A DNA stretch of 51,014 bases from Allorhizocola rhizosphaerae (GTDB lineage Bacteria; Actinomycetota; Actinomycetes; Mycobacteriales; Micromonosporaceae). Of this stretch, positions 1 through 8,280 are shown one piece after another. The DNA is taken from the NCBI RefSeq assembly GCF_003426775.1, contig NZ_QJUG01000035.1:1-51014 (forward strand), given 5' to 3'. The notes beneath the pieces were generated by a model. The model was not told where the DNA came from. It worked only from the letters and a program-made list of their open reading frames with translations, and did no database searches. Numbering within the stretch: the stretch's first letter is position 1; each line of letters begins with the position of its first letter. The position numbers and the translations under genes were made by a program.

Positions 1-911
1 CCGCGGCCGTGGCCTCCGGGCTGGTCCCGATCGCGCACGCCAACGACGGCCTCGGCTCGGTGCGCATCCCGGCGGCGTGCTGCGGGCTGATCGGGCTCAA
101 GCCGGGGCGCGGCGTGCTGCCGGTGGAGCTCGGCGCGGGCTCGGCCGAGCACTGGTTCGGCCTGACCGAGCACGGCATCCTGGCCACGACCGTGGCCGAC
201 GCGGCGCTCGGGTTTGCGGTGCTGTGCGGGCGCACGCCCCAGCCGCTGAGCCAGCCGGACCGGCTTCGCGTGGCGGTGTCGCTGCGCTCTCCCCTGGAGG
301 GTGTCCGCCCGGACGAGGGCAACCGCCACGCCGTGCACACCGCGAGCAAGCTGCTTGTCGACAGCGGGCACGATACCGTCACCTCCGACCCTTTGTACCC
401 GAGATCGCTTGGCGTGCGCGGCATGCTCACCTGGTTCGCGGGCGCATACCGCGACAGCGTCGAGTCCGGGTTGGACAGGCAGCGGCTGCAGCCCCGCACC
501 CGCAGGCACATCCGGATGGGCGAATGGGCGTGGCGGCGCGGTTACGTGCGCGAGGAAGACCGACGGGCGTTGCGCGAGATGTCCCTGCGCTTCTTCGCCG
601 ACAACGGGTTCGACCTGCTGGTGACCCCATCCCTGGCGCACGCGCCGCTGATCGCCCGGCAATGGCACCGGCGCGGCTGGGCGGCCAACGTGCTGGCCAA
701 CGCGCGCTACGCGCCCTATGCGGCCCCGTGGAACATCGCCGGGCTGCCGGCCCTGGTCGTGCCGGTGGGGCTGCGGCCCGACGGCCTGCCCGCGTCGGTC
801 CAGTTGGTCGGGCCCCCGGGCTCGGAGCTCCTGCTGCTGGCCGTGGCGGGCCAATTCGAGCTGGCCTCCCCGTGGCGGCGGCACGCGCCCGGATACCCCC
901 GAGCGATTTAG
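1..911 (+). CDS. Amidase (amidase-signature family), 5'-truncated by window edge
   Basis: C-terminal about 303 residues of an amidase-signature enzyme; reading frame is open from base 3 and the true start lies outside the window. The stretch around residues 13-33 (DGLGSVRIPA, then CGLIGLKPGRG) is the family signature: the Ser in GSVR corresponds to the nucleophile of the Ser-cisSer-Lys triad. The catalytic Lys and cis-Ser would lie upstream of the window. The end has the usual PWNIAGLPALVVPVG and GLPASVQLVG blocks, so the C-terminal half looks intact. These enzymes hydrolyse amide bonds in the cytoplasm; the substrate cannot be read from this fragment. It may be a free amidase or a GatA paralogue; the absence of gatB/gatC nearby favours a free amidase. 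Stop TAG at 909-911, 37 nt before the next gene. Confidence 0.9.
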   Translation, partial: AAVASGLVPIAHANDGLGSVRIPAACCGLIGLKPGRGVLPVELGAGSAEHWFGLTEHGILATTVADAALGFAVLCGRTPQPLSQPDRLRVAVSLRSPLEGVRPDEGNRHAVHTASKLLVDSGHDTVTSDPLYPRSLGVRGMLTWFAGAYRDSVESGLDRQRLQPRTRRHIRMGEWAWRRGYVREEDRRALREMSLRFFADNGFDLLVTPSLAHAPLIARQWHRRGWAANVLANARYAPYAAPWNIAGLPALVVPVGLRPDGLPASVQLVGPPGSELLLLAVAGQFELASPWRRHAPGYPRAI

Positions 912-948
912 GCGTTACCGAGGCCGTGGTGGGAATATCAGAGGCGTG

Positions 949-2166
949 ATGCCCCACTTGATCAGCCTCTCCGACGTCGAAGCGGCCCGAGAGCTGCTTC
1001 AAGGCGTCATCCGGAGCACCCCGCTGGAGCCGTGCCGGCCGCTGACCGCCAAGCTGGGCGGGCCCGCGTGGCTCAAGTGCGAAAACCTGCAGCGCGCCGG
1101 GTCATACAAGGTGCGCGGCGCCTATGTGCGGATCGCGCGCCTGTCCGACGAGGAGCGCGCCCGGGGCGTCGTGGCGGCGAGCGCCGGCAACCACGCCCAG
1201 GGCGTGGCGCTCGCGGCCGGGCTGACCCACACCAAGGCCACCGTCTTCATGCCGATCAACGCGCCGCTGCCCAAGGTGGCCGCGACCAAGGGCTATGGCG
1301 CGGCGGTCGAGCTTTCCGGGTCCACAGTGGACGAGGCCCTCGTCGCCGCGCAGGAGTTCGCCGACCGCACGGGCGCCGTCTTCATCCACCCGTTCGACCA
1401 TCCGGACGTGATCGCCGGGCAGGGCACGGTCGCGCTCGAAATCCTTGAGCAGTGCCCGGACGTGGGCACGATCATCACGGCCATCGGCGGGGGCGGGCTC
1501 ATCTCGGGCATGGCGGTCGCGGCCAAGGCGCTCAAACCCGACGTTCACATCGTGGGGGTACAGGCGGCGGGTGCGGCTGCGGTGCCGCCGTCGCTGCGCG
1601 CGGGCGCACCGGTGCGGATAAAAAACATCTCGACGATCGCCGATGGGATCGCGGTCGGCCGGCCGGGTGATCTGACCTTCGCCCACATCAGCAAGCTCGT
1701 CGACGAGGTCGTGACGGTCACCGACGAGGAGATCGCGCGGGCCCTGCTGATGCTGCTCGAACGGGGCAAGCTGGTGGCCGAGCCGGCGGGAAGCGTTGGC
1801 GTGGCGGCGCTCCTGGCGGGCGCGGCGCACATCAGCAAGCCGGTGGTGGCCGTGGTCTCGGGCGGCAATATCGATCCGCTGCTCCTGCTGCGCGTGATCG
1901 AGCGCGGGCTGTCGGCGGCCGGGCGCTACCTGCACGTGACCGTGCGCTGCTCCGACCGGCCGGGCTCGCTGGCCGAGCTGCTCACACAGATCGCCTCGCA
2001 GCGGGCCAACGTGCTCGACGTCTCGCACCAGCGGCACAACCCTCACCTGCACCTGGGCGAGGTGGAGGTGGTGCTGTCGGTGGAGACCCGCGGCGCGGAG
2101 CACTCCGATCGCCTGATCCGCTCGCTGCGCGACGCGGGCTACACCGTCTTCACTGACCACGAATAA
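949..2166 (+). CDS. ilvA: Threonine ammonia-lyase (threonine dehydratase) with ACT domain
   Basis: 405 residues. PLP-dependent deaminase converting L-threonine to 2-oxobutanoate and ammonia in the cytosol. The PLP lysine is in GSYKVRGA (about residue 53), followed by the conserved SAGNHAQGVA block and the glycine-rich phosphate loop GGGGLISG (about residues 180-187). A short C-terminal ACT domain (from about residue 325, YLHVTVRCSDRPGSLAELL) gives the roughly 400-residue architecture of the catabolic-type or actinobacterial enzyme rather than the 500-residue two-ACT biosynthetic form. ATG 949 is chosen because AGAGG lies just upstream (940-944) and MPHLISLSDVEAA is a typical N terminus; the frame stays open upstream to 718 but those residues do not resemble the family. 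Convergent with greA. Confidence 0.93.
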   Translation: MPHLISLSDVEAARELLQGVIRSTPLEPCRPLTAKLGGPAWLKCENLQRAGSYKVRGAYVRIARLSDEERARGVVAASAGNHAQGVALAAGLTHTKATVFMPINAPLPKVAATKGYGAAVELSGSTVDEALVAAQEFADRTGAVFIHPFDHPDVIAGQGTVALEILEQCPDVGTIITAIGGGGLISGMAVAAKALKPDVHIVGVQAAGAAAVPPSLRAGAPVRIKNISTIADGIAVGRPGDLTFAHISKLVDEVVTVTDEEIARALLMLLERGKLVAEPAGSVGVAALLAGAAHISKPVVAVVSGGNIDPLLLLRVIERGLSAAGRYLHVTVRCSDRPGSLAELLTQIASQRANVLDVSHQRHNPHLHLGEVEVVLSVETRGAEHSDRLIRSLRDAGYTVFTDHE

Positions 2167-2170
2167 CCGC

Positions 2171-2211
2171 GGCCCCGGCCAGCCCACCGTCTATGAGCTG
2201 GCCGAGGGGCC
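2171..2211 (+). terminator. Putative hairpin terminator after ilvA
   Basis: GGCCCCGGCCAGC (2171-2183) can pair with GCTGGCC (2197-2203) and GGGGCC (2206-2211), leaving a two-base bulge and a 13-nt loop. It starts four bases after the ilvA stop. There is no T-run, which is common for actinobacterial terminators. Confidence 0.4.
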
Positions 2212-2290
2212 GAAGGCACTCGCGGAACTGGGGCGCGGCCACCGTGGGGCAAGCCCGCACTGCTGCCCTGAGCCCCGCTGCGAGAAAAAC

Positions 2291-2779
2291 TCAGCCCGAG
2301 AACGGCTCGAACTTGACCACGGTGACCTTGATTTCCGCGCCGCTGGGGGCGGTGTAGGTCACGGTCTGGCCGGAGCGCGCGCCGAGAATCGCCTGCCCCA
2401 GCGCGGATTCCGGCGAATACACGGTCAGGTCGGTGGTGGCGGCGATCTCGCGCGACCCGAGCAGGAACGTCTCCGTGTCGTCGGCGTCGTCGTCGAAGTG
2501 GATCGTCACCACGTTGCCCACGGCCACGCGATCGCTGGTCGGGGCCTCGCCCACCTGCGCCACCCGCAGCAGCTCCTGCAGGTAGCGGATCCGCGCCTCG
2601 GCCTTGCCCTGCTCCTCGCGGGCGGCATGGTATCCACCGTTTTCGCGCAGGTCTCCCTCCTCGCGCCGAGCATTGATCTCGGCCGCCATGGCGGGCCGGG
2701 CGGCGATGAGCTCATTGAGCTCAGCCTGCAGCCGGTCATGCGCGTCTTGGGACAACCAGGTGGCATCGGGCGTGGACAC
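2291..2779 (-). CDS. greA: Transcription elongation factor GreA
   Basis: 162 residues, normal GreA length. GreA enters the RNA polymerase secondary channel and stimulates cleavage of backtracked transcripts. The N-terminal coiled coil is clear (LQAELNELIAARPAMAAEI, then ARREEGDLRENGGYHAAREEQ), including the acidic tip residues of the family (EEGDLRENG). The C-terminal globular FKBP-like domain begins near residue 85 (VAVGNVVTIHFDDD) and includes YTAPSGAEIKVTVV. Start is GTG at 2779 with GGAGTA a few bases upstream on the minus strand. The ilvA / greA / DUF4307 / mca neighbourhood is common in actinobacteria. Confidence 0.96.
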   Translation of the reverse strand: MSTPDATWLSQDAHDRLQAELNELIAARPAMAAEINARREEGDLRENGGYHAAREEQGKAEARIRYLQELLRVAQVGEAPTSDRVAVGNVVTIHFDDDADDTETFLLGSREIAATTDLTVYSPESALGQAILGARSGQTVTYTAPSGAEIKVTVVKFEPFSG

Positions 2780-2830
2780 GGGAGTACTCCTGCTGCTTCT
2801 TGGGGACGAAAGTACTAATTTACCAGCGGA

Positions 2831-3262
2831 TCACGCTGGGCGGCAGCCCTTCACCTCGCCCGTGATCGGGCGGGTGCGGGTGGCCAGGCGGTGGGTCACG
2901 ACCGTGCGGCCGGCGTCCGGCCCGGGCGTGACCGTGACCTCTTCGCGGCCCGTCTCGGCACCCGTGGCGTCCCGGGCGCGCACGACGCACACCGCCTTGC
3001 CGTCCCGGGGGAGCCGGACCATGAACGTGACCACAACCTGGTTTTCGGTGATGTCGGTGAAGCCGGTGACCGAGTGGGAGTAATCGCCGTCACCGTATGC
3101 GTTGTACAAATTTACCCCGACGAGGATCGCCGCGGCGGCAAGGCACACCGCTGCCACCACGCCCAGCCAGCGAGGAGTCCGTCGCCCTTCCCGCCTGCGG
3201 CCGTACCGGCCGGGCGGGAAGATTGTCGTCTCGCGTGATGTTGTGGCAGGAGTCTCAGGCAC
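2831..3262 (-). CDS. DUF4307-family single-pass membrane protein
   Basis: About 143 residues. A basic N-terminal segment (PPGRYGRRREGRRTPRW) is followed by one hydrophobic segment (LGVVAAVCLAAAAILVGV) and a C-terminal extracytoplasmic beta-rich domain with two cysteines (AVCVVRAR and KGCRPA), matching the DUF4307 layout. Function of the family is unknown; it often sits beside mca and greA in actinobacteria. Start is uncertain: ATG at 3271 has its AAAGG directly abutting it, which is too close, whereas GTG at 3262 has that same AAAGGA about 8 nt upstream, so GTG 3262 is preferred. The frame also runs to a GTG at 3325. Divergent from mca. Confidence 0.8.
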   Translation of the reverse strand: MPETPATTSRETTIFPPGRYGRRREGRRTPRWLGVVAAVCLAAAAILVGVNLYNAYGDGDYSHSVTGFTDITENQVVVTFMVRLPRDGKAVCVVRARDATGAETGREEVTVTPGPDAGRTVVTHRLATRTRPITGEVKGCRPA

Positions 3263-3358
3263 CCGCGGCATCCTTTTGTCAGAGGGTTCGGGAAGACTAT
3301 TGGCGTCTGAGACAAAGTTTGACACGAGCCGGCCAGTGCGGCCGGAAGCGGATGGAAA

Positions 3359-3401
3359 CGGCCCGAGCGGCCGAGGCGGACAGGAGCGGCCCGAGCGGCC
3401 G
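3359..3401. repeat. Two direct copies of a 15-bp GC-rich element before mca
   Basis: CGGCCCGAGCGGCCG occurs at 3359-3373 and again at 3387-3401, 28 bp apart, in the leader region between the divergent DUF4307 and mca genes. Each copy is itself a near-palindrome (CGGCC/GGCCG). It could be a folded leader or a repeated protein-binding site; nothing else in the sequence decides. Confidence 0.5.
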
Positions 3402-3423
3402 GGATCGGAATCGGAGAGACCTT

Positions 3424-4311
3424 ATGGAATTGCGGCTCATGGCTGTCCACGCGCACCCGGACGACGAGTCGTCCAAGGGCGCCGCGACCATGGCGCGTTA
3501 TGTCCGTGAGGGCGTGGATGTCCTCGTGGTCACCTGCACGGGCGGTGAGCGCGGCGACGTGCTCAACCCGAAGATGGACCGTCCCGAGGTGAAGGAGAGC
3601 ATCACCGAGATCCGCCGGGCCGAGATGGCCCGCGCCCGCGAGATCTTGGGCGTCAAGCAGGCCTGGCTGGGCTTCGTGGACTCGGGCTGGGTGGAAAATT
3701 ACGACCCGGCCGACCCCAGCGGGCTGCCTGAGGACGCCTTCGCCCGGGTGCCGGTCGAGCAGGCCGCCGAGCCGCTGGTCAAGCTGATCCGCGAGTTCAA
3801 GCCGCAGGTGATCCTGACCTACGACGAGGAGGGTGGCTACCCACACCCCGATCACATCCACACCCACGTGATCAGCATGGCGGCGTTCGAGGCGGCGGGC
3901 GATCCCGACCGCTATCCCGAGGCCGGCGCGCCGTGGCAGCCGCTCAAGCTCTACTACCACATGGGCTTCACCCGCTCCCGGGTCGTGGCGCTGCACGAGG
4001 AGCTGCTCGCGATGGGTGAGGACTCGCCCTACGGCGAGTGGCTGGCCAACTGGGACGACAAGGACGACAAGTCGGACCGGGTGACCACCCGCGTGCCGTG
4101 CGGCGAGTTCTTCGAGCTGCGCGACGACGCGCTGCGGGCGCACGAGACGCAGATCGACCCCGACGGGTTCTGGTTCCGGGTGCCGCTGTCGGTTCAGCGC
4201 AGGCGATGGCCGACCGAGGATTACGAGCTCGTCCGCTCCCTCGTAGACTCAACAGTGCCAGAGGATGACCTGTTCGCCGGTGTGCACACGCCGGCCGATG
4301 TCAAGGGTTGA
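3424..4311 (+). CDS. mca: Mycothiol S-conjugate amidase
   Basis: 295 residues, usual Mca length. Zn-dependent LmbE-family amidase that cleaves mycothiol S-conjugates to a mercapturic acid and GlcN-Ins, detoxifying electrophiles in the cytosol. Zinc ligands of the family are visible: AHPDDE at residues 10-15 (His11, Asp14) and the second histidine motif HPDHIHTH near residue 142. The opening LRLMAVHAHPDDESSKGAA and the AWLGFVDSGW block are typical of Mca rather than of the paralogue MshB. ATG 3424 is preceded by GGAGAG. The frame is open upstream into the repeat region but those residues are not family-like. The small membrane protein gene starts six bases after the stop. Confidence 0.95.
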   Translation: MELRLMAVHAHPDDESSKGAATMARYVREGVDVLVVTCTGGERGDVLNPKMDRPEVKESITEIRRAEMARAREILGVKQAWLGFVDSGWVENYDPADPSGLPEDAFARVPVEQAAEPLVKLIREFKPQVILTYDEEGGYPHPDHIHTHVISMAAFEAAGDPDRYPEAGAPWQPLKLYYHMGFTRSRVVALHEELLAMGEDSPYGEWLANWDDKDDKSDRVTTRVPCGEFFELRDDALRAHETQIDPDGFWFRVPLSVQRRRWPTEDYELVRSLVDSTVPEDDLFAGVHTPADVKG

Positions 4312-4316
4312 CGTTC

Positions 4317-4511
4317 ATGTGGGAGCTATTGGCCGACAACAACTTCGGTGACACCAGATCGGGTGACGGCCTTGCGGGACCGATGGCCCTGCTTGTCATA
4401 CTGCTCCTGGCCGTGGCCACGATCTTCTTGATCCGCAACATGAACTCCAGGCTGAAGCGACTGCCTGAGTCGTTCCCCCCGAGTGACGATTCAGATGGGA
4501 ACAACGCCTAA
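4317..4511 (+). CDS. Small single-pass membrane protein downstream of mca
   Basis: 64 residues: a short polar N terminus (MWELLADNNFGDT), one hydrophobic segment (MALLVILLLAVATIFLI), then a basic stretch (RNMNSRLKRL) and an acidic, Pro/Ser-rich tail. No domain is recognised. ATG 4317 has AAGGG at 4303-4307; a TTG at 4308 would overlap the mca stop. The tight spacing suggests co-transcription with mca. Small membrane proteins of this kind are often found after mca in actinobacteria, but no function is assigned. Confidence 0.75.
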   Translation: MWELLADNNFGDTRSGDGLAGPMALLVILLLAVATIFLIRNMNSRLKRLPESFPPSDDSDGNNA

Positions 4512-4613
4512 GGACTGTTACGTCGGGCTCATTAGTGTGTAGCGTTCCGGCCAGTTGGTGTCGCTACCGCAGCGCACTTGTGGGCGGGCAGTGCTGACTT
4601 GAGGGGCCTTGAG

Positions 4614-7154
4614 TTGGGCAAATGGCGGGAGAGGCTGGGGCGGAGGGTCGGGACGACCGGCCTGCCGCGCGCCGCTCTGCGCTTCGTCGCGATCCAGACG
4701 ATCTTAGCGCTGATCGTCTCGATTGGACTACCGCACCTGAGTGGTCATCGCCAGCACGGCCTCCCCGGCGAAGCCGTGCTGTTCGTGGTCGTGGTCGCGT
4801 TGGTGATCCTGGCCAACCTGTTCGGGCTGCGGATGCGGGTCGGAAACACGACAATCAGCGTGGCGTGGGGTGAGGCCGCGGTCATTGTCGGTTTCACCCT
4901 GATTCCCGCGGCGTGGATGCCCGCGACGGTCGGCGTCGGCATCCTGATCGGCACGTCCCTGCGCGGCATGTTGGGCGACCGGCGCAGCCCGTTCGAGGTG
5001 CTGCGGGCGACCGGTGCGCTGACCCTGTCCGCCGGGTTCGCCTCGATCATTTTGGTCGGCAGCGGCGTCGAGAAGGTCGGCCTGCTCGACCCGCGCACCG
5101 CGCTGGCCCTGTCCGGCGTGGCCGTGATCTATCTGCTGAGCACGCTGGTGCTGCTCGCGGCCTACCTGCGGGCACGCGACGATCAAAACATCCTGGGCGT
5201 CGTGCTGCGGGCGCTGCGCGGCTCGCCCATCATGATCGTCGGCAACCTGGCGCTCGGCCTGCTTGCCGCGCTGCTGTGGCAGATCCAGGAGCAGCGCATC
5301 TTCCTGCTGGTGCTGCCGCCGCTGCTGTGGTTGATGCACCAGCTGTACGCGCATCGCCTCCGCGAGGACGAGGAGCGGCGCACCTGGCACGCGTTCGCGC
5401 TGGCCAGCCGCTCACTGCACCGCCTGGACGAGATCGCGGTCGCGCAGGAGGGGGTGCGCTCGGCCCGTGCCCTGTTCGGCGTGCGCCGGGTCGAGCTGGC
5501 GGTGTTCGGCTCGCATATGCGCTATGTGCTGGACGCCCGCTCCACGCAGGTCGCGATCGTCGCCGAGGGTGCTGTCCAGCCCGTGCCCGCCGACGACGGC
5601 TTCGACCCGCCCCCGGTGACCAAGCCACTGGAGGTGGCGGGCGGCCCGGTCGGCCTGCTGACCCTCACGCCCACCCGCGCCGCCGGCTGGAGCGCCAACG
5701 ACCAGCACCGGCTGGCCGCGTTCGGCGACGCGCTGCACGACGCCGCGACCCACAGCGCGCTGCGCGACCTGCACGAGCGCACCACCTACGAGTCGCTGCA
5801 CGACCCGCTGACCCGCCTGCTCAACCGCGATGCGCTGCTCGACCGCGGGCACGCGCTGCTGCGGGCGTGCGCGCCGGACCGGCCGGTGGCGCTGGTCCTG
5901 CTCGACCTGGACAACTTCAAGTCCGTCAACGACACGCTGGGCCACCTGGCAGGCGACGAGCTGCTGCAGCGCACGGCATCGCGGCTGTCCGCCGACGCCG
6001 AGGTCTCCGAGCTCGTGGCCCGGCTCGGCGGCGACGAGTTCGCGCTCCTGATCACCGACCTGCCGCTTCCGTCGCGTGTGGACGGTGTCGATCCGCTGGA
6101 AGCGGCCGGGGCGGTGGCGCTGCGACGGGCGCGCGCCCTGACGGCGAGCCTGGCCACGCCCATCGAGGTCGCGGGCGTGATGCTGTCGGTCGAGGTGACC
6201 GCGGGCATCGTGGTGGCGACGGCCGGCCCGGTGGACCTGATCGAGCTGCTCCGCCGCGCCGACATCGCGCTCTATCAGGCCAAGGAGTCGGGCGTGCGGA
6301 CCATGACCTATCAGGCCGGGCGCGACGACACCAGCACCGACCGGCTCGCGCTGGTGGCCGAGATGGCGGTGGCCCTGTCCAAGACCGATCAGCTCAGCGT
6401 CGTGCTGCTGCCAACGGTCGACCTGCCGACGGGCGAGCCGATCGGGGTGGAGGCGCTGATCCGGTGGGAGCACCCGCGCCGCGGGCAGTTGATCCCCAAG
6501 GATTTCCTGCGCGCCGTCGAGGCCAGCGACCTGCTGGGCCAGTTCACCCGGCACGTGCTCGATCTGGCCCTGGCCAGTGCGGCGCAGCTGGCCGAGGCCG
6601 GGCTGCGGCTGCCCATGTCGGTGAACCTGTCCCCGCGCAGCCTGCTCGACCAGCAACTGCCCACCGATCTCGCCGAAATGCTGCAGCGGCACGGGGTACC
6701 GGCTGGGGATCTGGTTTTGGAAATCATCGAAACCGTGGCGCTCAGCCCGCTGCGGGTGACCGACCAGGTGATACACGCGTTGCGGGCGCTGGGCGTGCGG
6801 TTCGCGGTGGACGACTTCGGCACCGGCTATTCGTCGCTGACCTTCCTCACCCGGATCGCGGTCGACGAGCTCAAGGTTGACCGGACGTTCGTGGCGCGGA
6901 TGGGCGAGTCGAAGGAGGCGGCCGCGATCGTGCGGGCGGTCGTCGATCTCGGCAAGCGGTTGGGCATCCGGGTGGTGGCGGAGGGCGTGGAGAGCGCCGA
7001 GCAGCGGGCGGCGCTGGTGCGGCTCGGCTGCGATGCGGGGCAGGGCTTCCACTTCGCGCGGCCGGTGCCGACCACCGAGATCGTCGATGTGCTGGCCCGG
7101 ATCAAGGCGGCCGCGCGGCCCATTCGTGTGGTGAAGGCACGCCAGGTTGGGTGA
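4614..7154 (+). CDS. Membrane-bound GGDEF-EAL protein (cyclic di-GMP turnover)
   Basis: About 846 residues. N terminus has roughly six to eight hydrophobic segments (residues 15-250), then a GAF-like linker (about 265-400), a GGDEF domain (intact GGDEF, residues 472-476) and a C-terminal EAL domain. EAL-domain catalytic positions look complete: EAL at about 613, NLSPRSL, EIIET, DDFGTGYSS, LKVDR, AEGVE and GQGF. The protein could therefore both make and break c-di-GMP. No RxxD inhibitory site lies just before GGDEF. Start: TTG 4614 has GAGGGG at 4601-4606, 7 nt upstream; an in-frame TTG at 4578 lacks such a site. One TTA codon (leader region, near 4704) could make it bldA-dependent, as in Streptomyces. 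The next gene overlaps its stop. Confidence 0.92.
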   Translation: MGKWRERLGRRVGTTGLPRAALRFVAIQTILALIVSIGLPHLSGHRQHGLPGEAVLFVVVVALVILANLFGLRMRVGNTTISVAWGEAAVIVGFTLIPAAWMPATVGVGILIGTSLRGMLGDRRSPFEVLRATGALTLSAGFASIILVGSGVEKVGLLDPRTALALSGVAVIYLLSTLVLLAAYLRARDDQNILGVVLRALRGSPIMIVGNLALGLLAALLWQIQEQRIFLLVLPPLLWLMHQLYAHRLREDEERRTWHAFALASRSLHRLDEIAVAQEGVRSARALFGVRRVELAVFGSHMRYVLDARSTQVAIVAEGAVQPVPADDGFDPPPVTKPLEVAGGPVGLLTLTPTRAAGWSANDQHRLAAFGDALHDAATHSALRDLHERTTYESLHDPLTRLLNRDALLDRGHALLRACAPDRPVALVLLDLDNFKSVNDTLGHLAGDELLQRTASRLSADAEVSELVARLGGDEFALLITDLPLPSRVDGVDPLEAAGAVALRRARALTASLATPIEVAGVMLSVEVTAGIVVATAGPVDLIELLRRADIALYQAKESGVRTMTYQAGRDDTSTDRLALVAEMAVALSKTDQLSVVLLPTVDLPTGEPIGVEALIRWEHPRRGQLIPKDFLRAVEASDLLGQFTRHVLDLALASAAQLAEAGLRLPMSVNLSPRSLLDQQLPTDLAEMLQRHGVPAGDLVLEIIETVALSPLRVTDQVIHALRALGVRFAVDDFGTGYSSLTFLTRIAVDELKVDRTFVARMGESKEAAAIVRAVVDLGKRLGIRVVAEGVESAEQRAALVRLGCDAGQGFHFARPVPTTEIVDVLARIKAAARPIRVVKARQVG

Positions 7155-7722
7155 GTTCGGGACCGTTGGCACCGCCGTGGTGATGTTCGCTGCTACCAAT
7201 GTGGACGATCTCGTGGTGCTGACCGTGCTGTTCCTGTCGGCGCGTGCCACCGGACGGCCCCGGCCGTGGCAGATCTGGGCGGGTCAATATTTGGGCATCG
7301 CGGCGCTGGTCGCGATCTCCGTGGTGGCCGCGCTCGGCCTGAGCGTCGTGCCGGATCGCTGGGTGTTCCTGCTGGGGCTGGTGCCGCTGGCGCTGGGCGT
7401 GCGTGGGCTGATCGCGGCCTGGCGCGATCGCGACGGCGCAGAAGTGCCCGTGGCCAACGGCGCGGTGGCCGTGGCGGGCGTGACGATCGCGAACGGGGCC
7501 GACAACATCTCGGTGTACACGCCGGTGTTCCGCACGATCGGGGCCGTGCCGACGGCCGTGACCATCGCGGTGTTCGCGGTCGGCGTGACGGTGTGGTGCC
7601 TGGCGGGAGCGTGGCTCGGCTCCCATCGGCGGGTCATCGGGCTGGTCGAGCGCTACGGCCGGTGGGTCGTGCCGGTCGTCTTTATCGTGCTCGGCCTGGT
7701 CATTTTGTTCTCGGGCGGGTAG
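7147..7722 (+). CDS. CadD-like (LysE-superfamily) cation transporter
   Basis: 191 residues with about six hydrophobic segments. The ATNVDDLVVL motif near residues 16-25 and the internal IANGADNISVYTP motif (about residues 116-128) are the paired acidic signatures of the cadmium-resistance transporter family (CadD, LysE superfamily). Proteins of this family export or sequester divalent cations; substrate is not proven by sequence. TTG 7147 overlaps the upstream EAL-protein stop by 8 nt and has AAGG at 7135-7138, so translational coupling is likely. No metalloregulator lies adjacent. Confidence 0.8.
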   Translation: MGEFGTVGTAVVMFAATNVDDLVVLTVLFLSARATGRPRPWQIWAGQYLGIAALVAISVVAALGLSVVPDRWVFLLGLVPLALGVRGLIAAWRDRDGAEVPVANGAVAVAGVTIANGADNISVYTPVFRTIGAVPTAVTIAVFAVGVTVWCLAGAWLGSHRRVIGLVERYGRWVVPVVFIVLGLVILFSGG

Positions 7723-7850
7723 CCGGCCGACGCGGAGACGGGGGCCGATCCGGTCGATGATCCGCAGGCGTTCTCACCGCGAAAACCGCCGCGCCACGTA
7801 ATGTCCGTGTTGCGGTCATAGGATCAACTTGCCAGGGATGGGAGCCGACC

Positions 7851-8279
7851 ATGCGAGTAATGGTGTTGATAAAGGCCGACGAACGGGCCGAGGCGGGCGA
7901 ACTGCCCGACCAGAAATACCTCGAAGCGATGCTCAATTACAACGAGGAGCTCGTCAAGGCCGGTGTGCTGCTGGCCGGGGAGGGGCTGGCCCCCACCTCG
8001 CGGGGCAAGCGCGTGCGCTTCAAGGACGGCAGGACGACCGTCATCGACGGCCCGTTCACCGAGACCAAGGAGCTGCTCGCGGGTTACTGGCTGTGGCAGG
8101 TCAGGTCGATGGAGGAGGCCGTCGAGTGGGTCAAGCGGATCCCGGTCCCCGAGGGTTACGAGCAGGAGGAGGGTGTGGTCGAGATCCGCGAGGTGTTCGA
8201 GCCCGAGGAGTTCGGCGACACCATGACGCCCGAGATGCAGGAGAAGGACCGGCAGTGGCGCTCGGCCGGGAACCAATAG
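7851..8279 (+). CDS. DGPF (YCII-related) domain protein
   Basis: 142 residues. Contains the diagnostic DGPFTETKELLAGYW motif at about residues 66-80 and the ferredoxin-like YCII-related fold opening MRVMVLIKAD. The biochemical role of DGPF proteins is unknown. They are the conserved genomic partners, and in Streptomyces venezuelae the targets, of ECF42 sigma factors, and an ECF42-type gene follows one base after this stop. ATG 7851 has a strong purine-rich site (GGGATGGGAG, 7835-7844). Confidence 0.9.
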   Translation: MRVMVLIKADERAEAGELPDQKYLEAMLNYNEELVKAGVLLAGEGLAPTSRGKRVRFKDGRTTVIDGPFTETKELLAGYWLWQVRSMEEAVEWVKRIPVPEGYEQEEGVVEIREVFEPEEFGDTMTPEMQEKDRQWRSAGNQ

Positions 8280-8280
8280 C

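Noticed and set aside
4728-5390. Long minus-strand frames opposite the GGDEF-EAL gene
   Set aside because: Composed of Arg/His/Gln-rich low-complexity residues typical of antisense frames in GC-rich DNA; no motifs or start context.
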